From positions 500,001 through 564,000 of the forward strand of contig OZ025795.1 in assembly GCA_964019425.1 (NCBI GenBank): a DNA stretch of 64,000 nt, written 5' to 3'. The stretch is from Flectonema sp. DT1601 (Eukaryota > Euglenozoa > Diplonemea > Diplonemida > Diplonemidae). The notes below the pieces were generated by a model. The model searched no databases. It worked only from the letters and a program-made list of their open reading frames with translations, and was not told where the DNA came from. The stretch's first letter is position 1; every line of letters starts with the position of its first letter. A program made the translations under genes and the position numbers. Positions 39,947 through 50,366 of this stretch are shown in pieces.

Positions 39947-40070
39947 CCGACAAAGTCGGAAAATAAACCATTCAGATTAAGAGCCGTTTTATTATGGTCC
40001 AATGTTATCTATATCCCTGTGACAGTCAGTAATGCTGTCTGCGAACAGTCAGTAATGCTGTCTGCGAACA
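39947..40070 (+). repeat. Dispersed hairpin element, copy 3
   Basis: It starts with CCGACAAAGTCGG (39947-39959), then AAACCATTCAGATTAAGAGC and a middle related to copy 2. The right inverted arm is lost or replaced by two tandem 26-bp units containing GTCAGTAATGCTGTCTGCGA at about 40020-40070. It lies ~165 nt downstream of the TPR gene. The rest of the gap to 40509 shows no gene. Confidence 0.6.
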
Positions 40071-40509
40071 GCAATTTATGTTTCTCCAATACCCCTCCAA
40101 TACCAAAAATAAATAAAAAAACTCTGTGTCATTATTTTTGACCACTCGCTTGCTTTCTTGGGATGTTGGGTCCCCAGCCTGGACCGAAAAAAACCTTATA
40201 AAACTTCTTTTTAAAATAATATAAAAAGAAGGGTGTTTTTCAATTATATGTAAGACATGCATGTGATTGAATCGACCTTTAGTAGGTGAGATGCATTGCC
40301 ACCGACTCTTCTTTCCAACCACCATTTACCTTTAGTATCGTTGTCGTGTTCCCTTTCCTTATTATCCAACTATTAATGTGTTTTTACTGAGAGTTATGGA
40401 TCGTGTTAACTCTTATATTCCCCAGGTGTGTTCAGGTGATGTAGGACAAGAATAGTTATAAACCAATCACACTCTGTTAATTACATATTATCTTTTAAGC
40501 ATCTCAGAG

Positions 40510-41226
40510 ATGGCAGCCGTTGAAGATGATGACAAGACGAAGAAGAACAGAAAGAGTGCAAAACGCGACAAGAGAAAAGCTGCAAGAAAAGAAGAGCGAG
40601 ACAAGTGGGCGCAACACTTGGCTGACTTAGATGATCAGCGGATGGAACAAGGGAGAGGTCGTTACCATAAAAGTTTGACTAAAAACCTTCCTTTACAACC
40701 CAGCTGCGTGTATCCCATTATTGTTGATACTAGAGAAGGTGTTTTCGTATCTCAAGAAACTGTCGCTGATATTGTAATGCCAGATTGTCCAATTGGTAAT
40801 GAACTAAAATTACCAAAATACCACGAATCAATGTCTGGAACTATAAATACTTCAATGTACAAACTAGCTGAAGAGATGGAAACAATTCAAAGAATGACAT
40901 ATAAATCAACTCCAACTTCTAACTTAGAACAACTAATGATGACTGCTAGAGTTAAATACCACACAATCATTTCAGCTATAGCGATTATAGCTGTTTCAGG
41001 GAGGAGTCCGTGTGGCTTTCCAGTCAAAATCTCAAATCTTTCAAATGCTCATCCAGAAGCAGTTGAGATGGCGTTCTTCGCTCACGGAAATATTATCCAA
41101 ACACTTCAATGTGGGTCTTCTTTCATCTGTTATTATGAAGAAAAGGAAGATGCTATTTCGGCAGTTGCAAAAATGAACGGCAGGCGATGGAAATCAGAAG
41201 TTCTTCAAGTGGCTTTCTTAGATTAA
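40510..41226 (+). CDS. Protein with C-terminal RRM
   Basis: A 238-residue protein. The first ~60 residues are a highly basic helix (KTKKNRKSAKRDKRKAARKE), then a central region of unknown fold. Residues ~165-238 fit an RNA-recognition motif: strand 1 FPVKISNLSN, helix HPEAVEMAFFAHG, RNP1-like GSSFICYYEEKEDAISAVAK and closing strand SEVLQVAFLD. The RNP aromatic residues are only partly kept. The ATG directly follows AAGCATCTCAGAG, so the acceptor is 2 nt upstream. Confidence 0.77.
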   Translation: MAAVEDDDKTKKNRKSAKRDKRKAARKEERDKWAQHLADLDDQRMEQGRGRYHKSLTKNLPLQPSCVYPIIVDTREGVFVSQETVADIVMPDCPIGNELKLPKYHESMSGTINTSMYKLAEEMETIQRMTYKSTPTSNLEQLMMTARVKYHTIISAIAIIAVSGRSPCGFPVKISNLSNAHPEAVEMAFFAHGNIIQTLQCGSSFICYYEEKEDAISAVAKMNGRRWKSEVLQVAFLD

Positions 41227-41976
41227 ACAAGCCACCATTTCGACTGATTTGTTTAATTTCACACCTATCGAGTAGTTATTTAGTTGCCTACTCGTACATT
41301 CATTCACGTATCGAGTCCAATGCGTCGACCTTTCAATGCTTGCTTATATTTGGAAAAAGAGTTGATTTTTTTTCCCCCTTATGGTTTTTTTTTTTTTTTT
41401 TGCAAAATAACATAATAAGCGGGAATTTTATTTTCACCACACACAAAAATCCCCCAATTACAAAAATACAAAAAAAAAAAAAAAAAAAACTTCTTGAGAG
41501 CCGTATTCTACCTTAACTTTGTGCTTCATTGAGCTTTCCGCTCCCCGTGCAATAGATTACCGCAGCTGTCATCTCTTATTTATTTATTTATTTTTTTTTT
41601 TGAAGCTAATATTTCAGTTTAAAAAGGTATTTAGGTGAGTGATTCTTTTTTGCAAGTGGAGAACTCCACCTGCAAAATCCTACGTGTTTGTGTTTTTTTT
41701 TCCACAAGTTTTTCGACATCCTCACCGAAAAAGAAAATCTACCCGTGACACCAAAATACAACTTACGTGTGATGTGTATTTCATTTATTGCGTTACAATA
41801 GCTGTTGTTAATTATTATGTTGAATGCTCACTGAGTTGCAGGTGATTGTTACAACAGTTAGATTGGTAGTCATATTTGATTTGGTCCCTTTATTTGCTAA
41901 TAAACTTTGACGAGAATGATATCTATTGTTGATTGTCGTTATAATCTTATATTCAAAAAAAGATTCTAAAAATAAC
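41227..41976. other. Intergenic region
   Basis: No gene. Poly(T) at 41385-41402 and 41590-41601, poly(A) at 41470-41490, and a TTTATTTATTTATT run near 41577. Confidence 0.5.
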
Positions 41977-44900
41977 ATGAGTCGCATCAGTAAGATTCTG
42001 CTCAGCAGTACGGCTGAGTTAAGTAAGTTTGGATTGACATCGATGCCTCAACCGATAAAAAAGGAAGTTGTTTTCGGAAAAGGAAGCTTTGATTTGAGAA
42101 AAGGAGGACTACACGGAATGCTCCAGGAGCGTGCTGAAGAAATGACAGGAAGTGAGACAGAGGCACTGCCACAACCGAAGGAAGTTCAAGAAATCACTTG
42201 GGTTTTTGACGGTGCAACAGATGAAGACTGGGATCAAGTATACGACAAAATAATTGAACGCGATCCATACTACGGCAGATACCTATGGGAATGGGAGATG
42301 CGAGGTATGTCTTTCTACTACTAGCAAACAACTGAACTGCCTTTAACAAATAAAATAAATTAAACAAAACACCCTCAGAACCTGACAAAGCAAAAGTATA
42401 TGCTGCACTATTCTGTTTAACACTTACTCTTAAAGATGTGTATCTCGTTAATCCTGTATGTTATTTGTACTTTTTTTATTAGTATTATAATTCTCGTGAT
42501 GATAAACATATTAACATGCGTGTCTTTAAACCGACTCAATAGAGGATGGCGAATGTTATTTGGTCTATTGTCTGAAACACTTTTTCTGTTGTTGTTCTGT
42601 TGGTTGTCAACACTCCTCTCTCTTCTCGTGATGATAAACATATTAACATGCGTGTCTTTAAACCGACTCAATAGAGGATGGCGAATGTTATTTGGTCTAT
42701 TGTCTGAAACACTTTTTCTGTTGTTGTTCTGTTGGTTGTCAACACTCCTCTCCCTTCTCGTGATGATAAACATATTAACATGCGTGTCTTTAAACCGACT
42801 CAATAGAGGATGGCGAATGTTATTTGGTCTATTGTCTGAAACACTTTTTCTGTTGTTGTTCTGTTGGTTGTCAACACTCCTCTCCCTTCTCGTGATGATA
42901 AACATATTAACATGCGTGTCTTTAAACCGACTCAATAGAGGATGGCGAATGTTATTTGGTCTATTGTCTGAAACACTTTTTCTGTTGTTGTTCTGTTGGT
43001 TGTCAACACTCCTCTCTCTTCTCGTGATGATAAACATATTAACATGCGTGTCTTTAAACCGACTCAATAGAGGATGGCGAATGTTATTTGGTCTATTGTC
43101 TGAAACACTTTTTCTGTTGTTGTTCTGTTGGTTGTCAACACTCCTCTCTCTTCTCATGATGATAAACATATTAACATGCGTGTCTTTAAACCGACTCAAT
43201 AGAGGATGGCGAATGTTATTTGGTCTATTGTCTGAAACACTTTTTCTGTTGTTGTTCTGTTGGTTGTCAACACTCCTCTCTCTTCTCGTGATGATAAACA
43301 TATTAACATGCGTGTCTTTAAACCGACTCAATAGAGGATGGCGAATGTTATTTGGTCTATTGTCTGAAACACTTTTTCTGTTGTTGTTCTGTTGGTTGTC
43401 AACACTCCTCTCCCTTCTCGTGATGATAAACATATTAACATGCGTGTCTTTAAACCGACTCAATAGAGGATGGCGAATGTTATTTGGTCTATTGTCTGAA
43501 ACACTTTTTCTGTTGTTGTTCTGTTGGTTGTCAACACTCCTCTCTCTTCTCGTGATGATAAACATATTAACATGCGTGTCTTTAAACCGACTCAATAGAG
43601 GATGGCGAATGTTATTTGGTCTATTGTCTGAAACACTTTTTCTGTTGTTGTTCTGTTGGTTGTCAACACTCCTCTCCCTTCTCGTGATGATAAACATATT
43701 AACATGCGTGTCTTTAAACCGACTCAATAGAGGATGGCGAATGTTATTTGGTCTATTGTCTGAAACACTTTTTCTGTTGTTGTTCTGTTGGTTGTCAACA
43801 CTCCTCTCCCTTCTCGTGATGATAAACATATTAACATGCGTGTCTTTAAACCGACTCAATAGAGGATGGCGAATGTTATTTGGTCTATTGTCTGAAACAC
43901 TTTTTCTGTTGTTGTTCTGTTGGTTGTCAACACTCCTCTCTCTTCTCGTGATGATAAACATATTAACATGCGTGTCTTTAAACCGACTCAATAGAGGATG
44001 GCGAATGTTATTTGGTCTATTGTCTGAAACACTTTTTCTGTTGTTGTTCTGTTGGTTGTCAACACTCCTCTCTCTTCTCATGATGATAAACATATTAACA
44101 TGCGTGTCTTTAAACCGACTCAATAGAGGATGGCGAATGTTATTTGGTCTATTGTCTGAAACACTTTTTCTGTTGTTGTTCTGTTGGTTGTCAACACTCC
44201 TCTCCCTTCTCGTGATGATAAACATATTAACATGCGTGTCTTTAAACCGACTCAATAGAGGATGGCGAATGTTATTTGGTCTATTGTCTGAAACACTTTT
44301 TCTGTTGTTGTTCTGTTGGTTGTCAACACCCCTCTCTCTTCTCGTGATGATAAACATATTAACATGCGTGTCTTTAAACCGACTCAATAGAGGATGGCGA
44401 ATGTTATTTGGTCTATTGTCTGAAACACTTTTTCTGTTGTTGTTCTGTTGGTTGTCAACACTCCTCTCTCTTCTCGTGATGATAAACATATTAACATGCG
44501 TGTCTTTAAACCGACTCAATAGAGGATGGCGAATGTTATTTGGTCTATTGTCTGAAACACTTTTTCTGTTGTTGTTCTGTTGGTTGTCAACACTCCTCTC
44601 TCTTCTCATGATGATAAACATATTAACATGCGTGTCTTTAAACCGACTCAATAGAGGATGGCGAATGTTATTTGGTCTATTGTCTGAAACACTTTTTCTG
44701 TTGTTGTTCTGTTGGTTGTCAACACTCCTCTCCCTTCTCGTGATGATAAACATATTAACATGCGTGTCTTTAAACCGACTCAATAGAGGATGGCGAATGT
44801 TATTTGGTCTATTGTCTGAAACACTTTTTCTGTTGTTGTTCTGTTGGTTGTCAACAGCTCATTTGCATCCGTATGAACTGTTCCCTTGTGAATTTAAAGG

Positions 44901-45820
44901 CGAATTTGCTGACTTTCTTAATTAATGTAAGCCTTGGTTACATTAATCTGGGGGAAAAAAAAAAGAAAAAAAAAAAAAATACAGACACGAGACTACAGAG
45001 GAGATGTTGCAGCAAACCTCGCAAGATCCGAAATAAAATTAAAATTAGCAAAAGCAGCTTGGTGGCAAGAGACAATTAGAAGGATGTTATTTAAAAATGA
45101 AGTAGAAAACGTACCTGTATTGAAGTGTGTAGCCGGAGCGGTAACTGACAATGGATTGAGCAAATTTCACGTGAGGAATATTGCGAACACATACTTGAAA
45201 TTATGTCAGCAAAATGTGTCACCAAACATGACTGAAATGATTAGAGATTTGGATTTAATATATTCAGGAATGTACTACACTGTCCTAGAGTTACTTGACT
45301 TAGAGGTAACATCTGACCATATTGACGCCTGCAGTCACATTGGTAAAGCATACGGTATTATGGAAGTAATCAGAGCATTTGAACACGCTAAAGATGTGAA
45401 AAGTGTAATGGTTTCACGTGACATTATAGAAGCGTGTGATTGTGATATCGGTGATTTCTTCACTGGAAAAAATACAATTGGAACCCGAAAAGTTGTAACA
45501 AAATTAATCGAAATGATGATTGGTGAAATGAGCCAAGGAATGGTGGCAGCCAGATGCATGTCTCGTCACCACAGAAAACTACTTTTCTACTATCCAATGG
45601 TATGTTAGCCTTACAACTGCAATAAAGAAAAACAACAACAACAACAATAACAAACAATAACAACCAGGGTGACTTAAGAGGATTCATAAAATACTGTAAG
45701 AAGTTAGATTACAAAGTCATACCACAGACAGAGGCACAAACAGACTATTTTAAAACCCTTTATGAATTCTACCGAAAAGGAGCATTACTTAAACGATGGT
45801 GGCTACTTCAGAGTATGTGA
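41977..45820 (+). CDS. NDUFAF6: Complex I assembly factor NDUFAF6, four exons
   Basis: Exons 41977-42304, 42379-42455, 44985-45599 and 45668-45820, 390 residues. NDUFAF6 is a squalene/phytoene-synthase-fold protein needed to assemble mitochondrial complex I. Family landmarks lie in all main exons: RDPYYGRYLWEWEM (family xRDYEGxL), KAKVYAALFCL, KLAKAAWWQETIRRM (family LMRMQFWKKTV), CSHIGKAYGIMEVIRA (family ASHIGKAQGI) and GDLRGFIKYCKKLDYKVI with a basic WR/KRW end. Introns are 74 nt, 2,529 nt and 68 nt, all beginning GTATGT and ending CAG; joining keeps frame throughout. The 2.5-kb intron is almost wholly the 132-bp minisatellite. The catalytic aspartates of true prenyl synthases are not conserved, as in the family. 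Confidence 0.85.
42493..44856 (+). repeat. 132-bp minisatellite, about 18 copies, inside an intron
   Basis: Near-identical 132-bp units starting CTCGTGATGATAAACATA and ending GTTGTCAACACTCCTCTC plus CTT/TTT-like bases. Only three positions vary among units by eye. The order of variants in copies 1-5 equals that in copies 8-12, so blocks of several units have been copied together. Because 132 is a multiple of three and the unit has a stop-free frame on each strand, ORFs of ~800 codons run through on both strands; these are not taken as genes. The last copy breaks off in CAACAG followed by unrelated sequence. Confidence 0.97.
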
Positions 45821-46048
45821 GACCACCACAATAACAATATAATAAAGTTAAATAATTGGTAGTGATGATGGCCGCAATTTGACAAGTCGAAGTCAACAGT
45901 AAACCGATCGATGAGATCTAAAAAGTTGCTATCAAAAATAACTACTTTTTTTGGTAACTTCATATCAATTTTTTTTTCTTAACTACGATGAAAAATTATT
46001 TATTATTATTATCATTTATTTCTCAAGGTGAGTTTGAGCGACAACCAA

Positions 46049-47107
46049 ATGTCTCCTATAGAGGTTGTGGTTGTAGTATTTGGAGCCTTGGGAATGGTTG
46101 GAAGCATCAGTGTCATGGTAAGCTCCCTGGCAATTTCAGAACTTAGGAACCAGCTTAGCAAGGGAAGAGCATTAGTTCTTTTACTATCCGCAGCTGACTT
46201 AGCTCAGGGTATATTCTTTACATTAACTGCTGTTGTTGATACTGAAGAAGGAACAACTTCGTGTTTCGTGATGGGATCTTTTGGTATTTTAGCTTCTGTG
46301 GCTTCATTTATTGCAACTGCGTGGGTGTCGTGGTGGGTACACTACACTCTGGTGAATAGAGACCAGACTGGAAATCTTCTCTTGCTTCCCGTTTTCACAA
46401 CCCTTGCGTATCCCCTCCTCACACTTGCATCTTTATTAATATACGCAAGTCACGAGTTTGGAGATGAATGGAGAAGAGTTTTTTCACCAACGCAACATTT
46501 CCCGTGGTGCTTTGTAACAGAGCATCCCAGCAGAGATATGCTTATTTGGAGAATAGCTATTGAGTATGGTCCACTTTTAGTATCGATGTTCGTCACTGCT
46601 TATTATTATCTCCGTGCTATTAGATATTTAAAACGGCAAGCTGTTTTACAATGTGCTGAAGACACACCTGAAGTGATCTACTTAAAAAGAAAATTACTTT
46701 TAATCGCAGCAGCCTATTTAATAATTCGATTCCCTGGTGTCATAGCGAGAGTCATAACAATGTTTGCATCCTCTGGAGAGGTGTGGCCGTGGCTTAGATT
46801 CTTTGTTGGAGTCGGAGATCCATCGCAAGGATTGGTAAACGGTTTGATATTCACTTTTGGTACCCAAATAGTGAGAGATCGATTGGTAAGTTGTTGCTAC
46901 AAAGTAAACGACGGATATGAACAGGTCCCTCCTGTTTCTCCACCAGCACTCATTCCTCCAGAACGTTCAAGCAAATCTCGGTTGTCAAAACAAAATTTAA
47001 ACATGTCTGGTCAATTACGTACACAAACTGTACGAGATTCACTCCTCGATAAAGATTTCGTTATTGAAGTCAAGGGAGACGAGGATGTGATTCAAAGTAC
47101 TGCGTAG
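46049..47107 (+). CDS. Seven-helix receptor, class E/cAMP-receptor-like
   Basis: A 352-residue membrane protein with seven hydrophobic segments: EVVVVVFGALGMVGSISVMV, ALVLLLSAADLAQGIFF, FGILASVASFIATAWVSWWV, LLLLPVFTTLAYPLLTLASL, GPLLVSMFVTAYYYLRAI, LLLIAAAYLIIRFPGVIA and GDPSQGLVNGLIFTFGTQIV. The SAADLAQ stretch in helix 2, the W-rich helix 3, and the (S/N)QGxxNGLIF end of helix 7 are like Dictyostelium cAMP receptors and related class E/secretin-like receptors. The short extracellular start and ~70-residue cytoplasmic tail fit. The ligand is unknown. First in-frame ATG is 46049; a reading from 46028 would need GTG. Confidence 0.83.
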   Translation: MSPIEVVVVVFGALGMVGSISVMVSSLAISELRNQLSKGRALVLLLSAADLAQGIFFTLTAVVDTEEGTTSCFVMGSFGILASVASFIATAWVSWWVHYTLVNRDQTGNLLLLPVFTTLAYPLLTLASLLIYASHEFGDEWRRVFSPTQHFPWCFVTEHPSRDMLIWRIAIEYGPLLVSMFVTAYYYLRAIRYLKRQAVLQCAEDTPEVIYLKRKLLLIAAAYLIIRFPGVIARVITMFASSGEVWPWLRFFVGVGDPSQGLVNGLIFTFGTQIVRDRLVSCCYKVNDGYEQVPPVSPPALIPPERSSKSRLSKQNLNMSGQLRTQTVRDSLLDKDFVIEVKGDEDVIQSTA

Positions 47108-48928
47108 TACCCTTCAGGTCTAAAGGATTATTCTCTATTCGTGGCTCAGAGCCACTGGACCAGAATGTTTTGTTTTAAGAAATAAAAAGCAAGGGAAAAG
47201 ACTCTTGTGAGATTTTCATGGGGAATATTTGTTCCTCGTGCAATATCGTTTTTTTATTTTTATTTTTTTTATTTGTGTTTTGACATCGACAAGTAACTAT
47301 TCACACAAAGAGCCATTCCTTATGATGTCGTTGTCGTCTATTTCCCAGTGTGTCCATATTACTATCTGAATAGGGGTTTTTTTTTTCTTATTTTTATGAA
47401 TAAAACAAAAAACCTAAAGTAATTTAAGTAGTTTGTGTTGTTTCTTTTTTCTTTAAAAAAAGAACAACAATCAACAACAGTCTTGTGTACCTCATTATTG
47501 AATTTGATTTGGTGCTATCCAATGAGGTGTTATCGAGATGGGGAAAAAAAACAGAACTCGCTTCATGTAGTCTGTGATTAGTTTTCCTTCAAAAAAAAAA
47601 AAAAAAAAAAAAGAGATATTGTTGTACGATTGACGAATGGCTTGTGATCCTTTTGGAAGTTTTTATGTGCGTGAAAATACAACTATAACGTAACCCCTTC
47701 TATGGAGGGGGATTCAAAGTGCGTGAAACTCTATATTTTTTCCCCTTTTTTTTTTTTTTGATCCTCTATTTGTACATGGTGGATTTTGAAAAAAAAAAAA
47801 AAAAAAAAAAAAGAAACAGTCCGTCCCCTTTCCCATATTTTGTACAAACAGGTGTATTGTCGTGTTATTATTAATCATATTTGTTCTTATTGGTCATTCA
47901 TTCAAAGTGGCGTTTCGCGAAGTGATGTGACGTTTGGTTTCTATTCTTAAATTCTTTGAGTTGTAGGTTTCCCTACTTTCTCAAGTAGGATACGCATGCT
48001 ACACCTCTATAATTTTATTTTTCCCTCCTAGTTTTTGTTTTTTCTCTTTTTTTTTTTTTTTCTTTTCTTTTCTTCAACCAATGATGATAAACAAATTATT
48101 TCTATTAAAAATTTAAAAAAAAATACGTCGGAAAAATACTTTTGAAGAGAATGTGAAATTACATTTATATTGGTGGGAAAAATTAAAATAAAATATAAAA
48201 AAGGGGGAATTCATCCTTATACTACCGGTACTCGCAACTCATATCTTCGTTGGCAGAAAATTAGCAAACAATTTATCGAGTTCGTGAGTAAGGGCGTTTT
48301 TAGTTTCTTTCCCTTTCCGTTTCTTCTTTTTGGCTCCACAAACAATTTAAAAAAAAAAAAAAAGATAACAGTTTTTTTTTTGTTTGTTTGACACTTTGTT
48401 TATTATTCTCTTATTTTCGAAAAAAAAAAAAAAAAAAAAAAAAATTCTTACCTGAAAGAATAATGGTTCACCAAGCGATTCCAGCACAGCGTTCGTCATT
48501 TTTTTCTTCTTTTTTTAGTTTCTTTTGCTACTTCGAGATTCGATAGGTGTTTCATATTCATAGCAAATATGGGCCATTGTCGTTGAAGCTGTCCTTATGT
48601 TAAAAAAAGGAACCTCTTTGGACGTCCTTTCGATCCTTTATTTCGTTATTTTCAGTTCTTCTTCTACTAGCGAATTTCTTTTAGTTTAATAAGGAATTAC
48701 GTTTGTTGTAGAAATTATTTTTTTTTTTCCCCCCTTTCTTTTTTTTTTTTTTTTTTTTTTTTTTGTTGTCATGTTTTTCTCACATGAACCCGCAGGTTTT
48801 TTTTTTCTTTTTATGAAAAGTTACAGCCTCTTATGTCTTTCGTCTTACGTTTTTTTTTTTTCCTTCTTTCTTATATTTAATTGTTGTAAATTTATTATTA
48901 CTTCTTGTTTATTAGTGTCCTGAAATAG
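47108..48928. other. Long intergenic region with A/T runs
   Basis: No gene is supported over 1.8 kb. It holds the diverged hairpin element copy 4, many A/T runs (for example 47590-47611, 47790-47812, 48420-48443, 48739-48763) and a small hairpin CCTACTTTCTCAAGTAGG (47972-47989). A short open stretch at 48196-48295 (GGIHPYTTGTRNSYLRWQ) is protein-like but has no start and is left unassigned. Confidence 0.5.
47284..47380 (+). repeat. Dispersed hairpin element, copy 4 (diverged)
   Basis: ATCGACAAGTAACTATTCA, then AAAGAGCC, TATGATGTC and finally ACTATCTGAATAGGGG match the parts of copies 1-3 in order, with the terminal arm inverted as in copy 2. The CCGAC hairpin at the front is degraded. It lies ~180 nt after the receptor stop. 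Confidence 0.45.
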
Positions 48929-49912
48929 ATGTCAGCGAGGACGTTGAAGCTATGCATAGCAGGTGGAATCACCTCTATAGGTACTGCCACGTATGTGTTA
49001 CATTTTTGTTTTATTAAAAGCTTGTCGTCAGTTGGTAGAGTCCAATTAAAAACAACAACAACAACATCCAACAGTTCATATTGGCAAGAACAGCAAAAAT
49101 TAAAGTATGATGCTCCAAGAGGAAGGCGTATGGTTCGCGAATTAGAGGCCAGACTTGCTGCTTTGAAAATTGAGAACAGAAAAAAGTTGCAAGACGTGAT
49201 GGAATTCTGTGAATGTGCAGATGAAATGAAAGAAATACAAGTCAACCTCTGGAAGGAGAGAATTCGTCGATGGTTAGCAACCGAAGAGTTTGAGGACAAA
49301 GAAAGAGTGATGCCGATAATATTTCACAACTGGAAAAGGTTAGAGAAACTATACACTGATCTGAGAGAACGAGCGACAAACCAATTTGATAACGGAAACT
49401 TTGGAGACCTTGTCGATGTTTGTCTTAAACTACACGATCTGAAGGGTTGCGGAACAACAGACGCAGCCACAGCTGAAGTTAAAGTTAGAATGATGCCCAG
49501 CACTGTTAGTATCTGCAGTCGAGTTACCAGAGATCCACTACTTGTATCACTACTTGAATCCAGTGAGGTAGACGTTATGTTGACTCAACATATTGATTCT
49601 TGTATATTCTCACTCGAGGAATCACTTAAGGAGTGTACTGCACCTCAAGAAATCGATGCTCTCAACTTCGTCTCCTCTCTCAATTATGAAAAAGCATCCG
49701 ATGCTGAAACAGCTTATGATAATGTTAAATCATTTCTTCCAGACCTAATTTGTGACAGTGATGAAAACATAAAATCTGAAGCTCTTAAGTTAGAAAAACT
49801 ACTTCGACAGTACGCAATAAACGTCCAGGCGACAAACGTATTCGAAGCATACCTGGCAACCATATTAATGGGAGCGATATCCGCATCTCCTACTACCAGA
49901 TGGAAGAAGTGA
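48929..49912 (+). CDS. Membrane-anchored helical protein of unknown function
   Basis: A 327-residue protein. Residues ~8-28 (LCIAGGITSIGTATYVLHFCF) are a hydrophobic segment preceded by basic residues, so it is either a membrane anchor or part of a mitochondrial import signal. Residues ~60-125 are charged coiled coil (RRMVRELEARLAALKIENRK). The rest is helical and has no motif I recognise. The codon pattern and acidic/basic balance match neighbouring genes, so I judge it real. Confidence 0.72.
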   Translation: MSARTLKLCIAGGITSIGTATYVLHFCFIKSLSSVGRVQLKTTTTTSNSSYWQEQQKLKYDAPRGRRMVRELEARLAALKIENRKKLQDVMEFCECADEMKEIQVNLWKERIRRWLATEEFEDKERVMPIIFHNWKRLEKLYTDLRERATNQFDNGNFGDLVDVCLKLHDLKGCGTTDAATAEVKVRMMPSTVSICSRVTRDPLLVSLLESSEVDVMLTQHIDSCIFSLEESLKECTAPQEIDALNFVSSLNYEKASDAETAYDNVKSFLPDLICDSDENIKSEALKLEKLLRQYAINVQATNVFEAYLATILMGAISASPTTRWKK

Positions 49913-50366
49913 TCATAAAAATACTCGTTGTGATGTAATCTTAACAATTCGTACAGCAACTAGATTCGTTCTAATTATCTTATTTCTTTTTTTTTTTTTT
50001 TTTTTTTTTTTGGTAAGCGAGTTTAGTCTCGCGCACACAATTGCCACCGTGACTTGTGACAACAATTGTTTTATCCGACAAAGATGCTCATATCACTGAG
50101 CCATCGTGCTTTTGAAGAAAAAAAAAAAAAGGTGGGTTTTCAAACCCCATTATCTAATTCAACGATAGCAGTGTTAGGCATCGTTCGTTATTGTGTCGAT
50201 AGTTTAATTGGGGGTCGAGTTGTTGAAAACTATTCCCATACTTCATAAGCAACATGGATGAATGATCACGACAAGACGGAAGAAACCTTTTCCCCCCCCG
50301 TTCTTAGTTTCTTAGTTTACCATCACTCATAATTATTAATACAGGTAGGGAGTGGATTTATTTTTG
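49913..50366. other. Intergenic region
   Basis: A ~27-nt T-run at 49986-50011 is followed by a small hairpin (GCGAGTTTAGTCTCGC, 50018-50033) and an A-run at 50118-50130. The acceptor for the next gene may be the ACAG at about 50341-50344. No gene seen. Confidence 0.5.

Noticed and set aside
42493-44856. CRISPR array
   Set aside because: Units are 132 bp and contiguous, without unique spacers, and the genome is eukaryotic.
42436-44925. ORFs of ~829 codons (+) and ~788 codons (-) through the repeat array as membrane or basic repeat proteins
   Set aside because: They follow from a 132-bp unit free of stops, and the array lies in an intron whose flanking exons match NDUFAF6 in frame.
45987-46061. 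Signal-peptide exon plus a 34-nt intron for the seven-helix receptor
   Set aside because: The frame would fit, but 34 nt is far shorter than any other intron here and the ending CTATAG is atypical.
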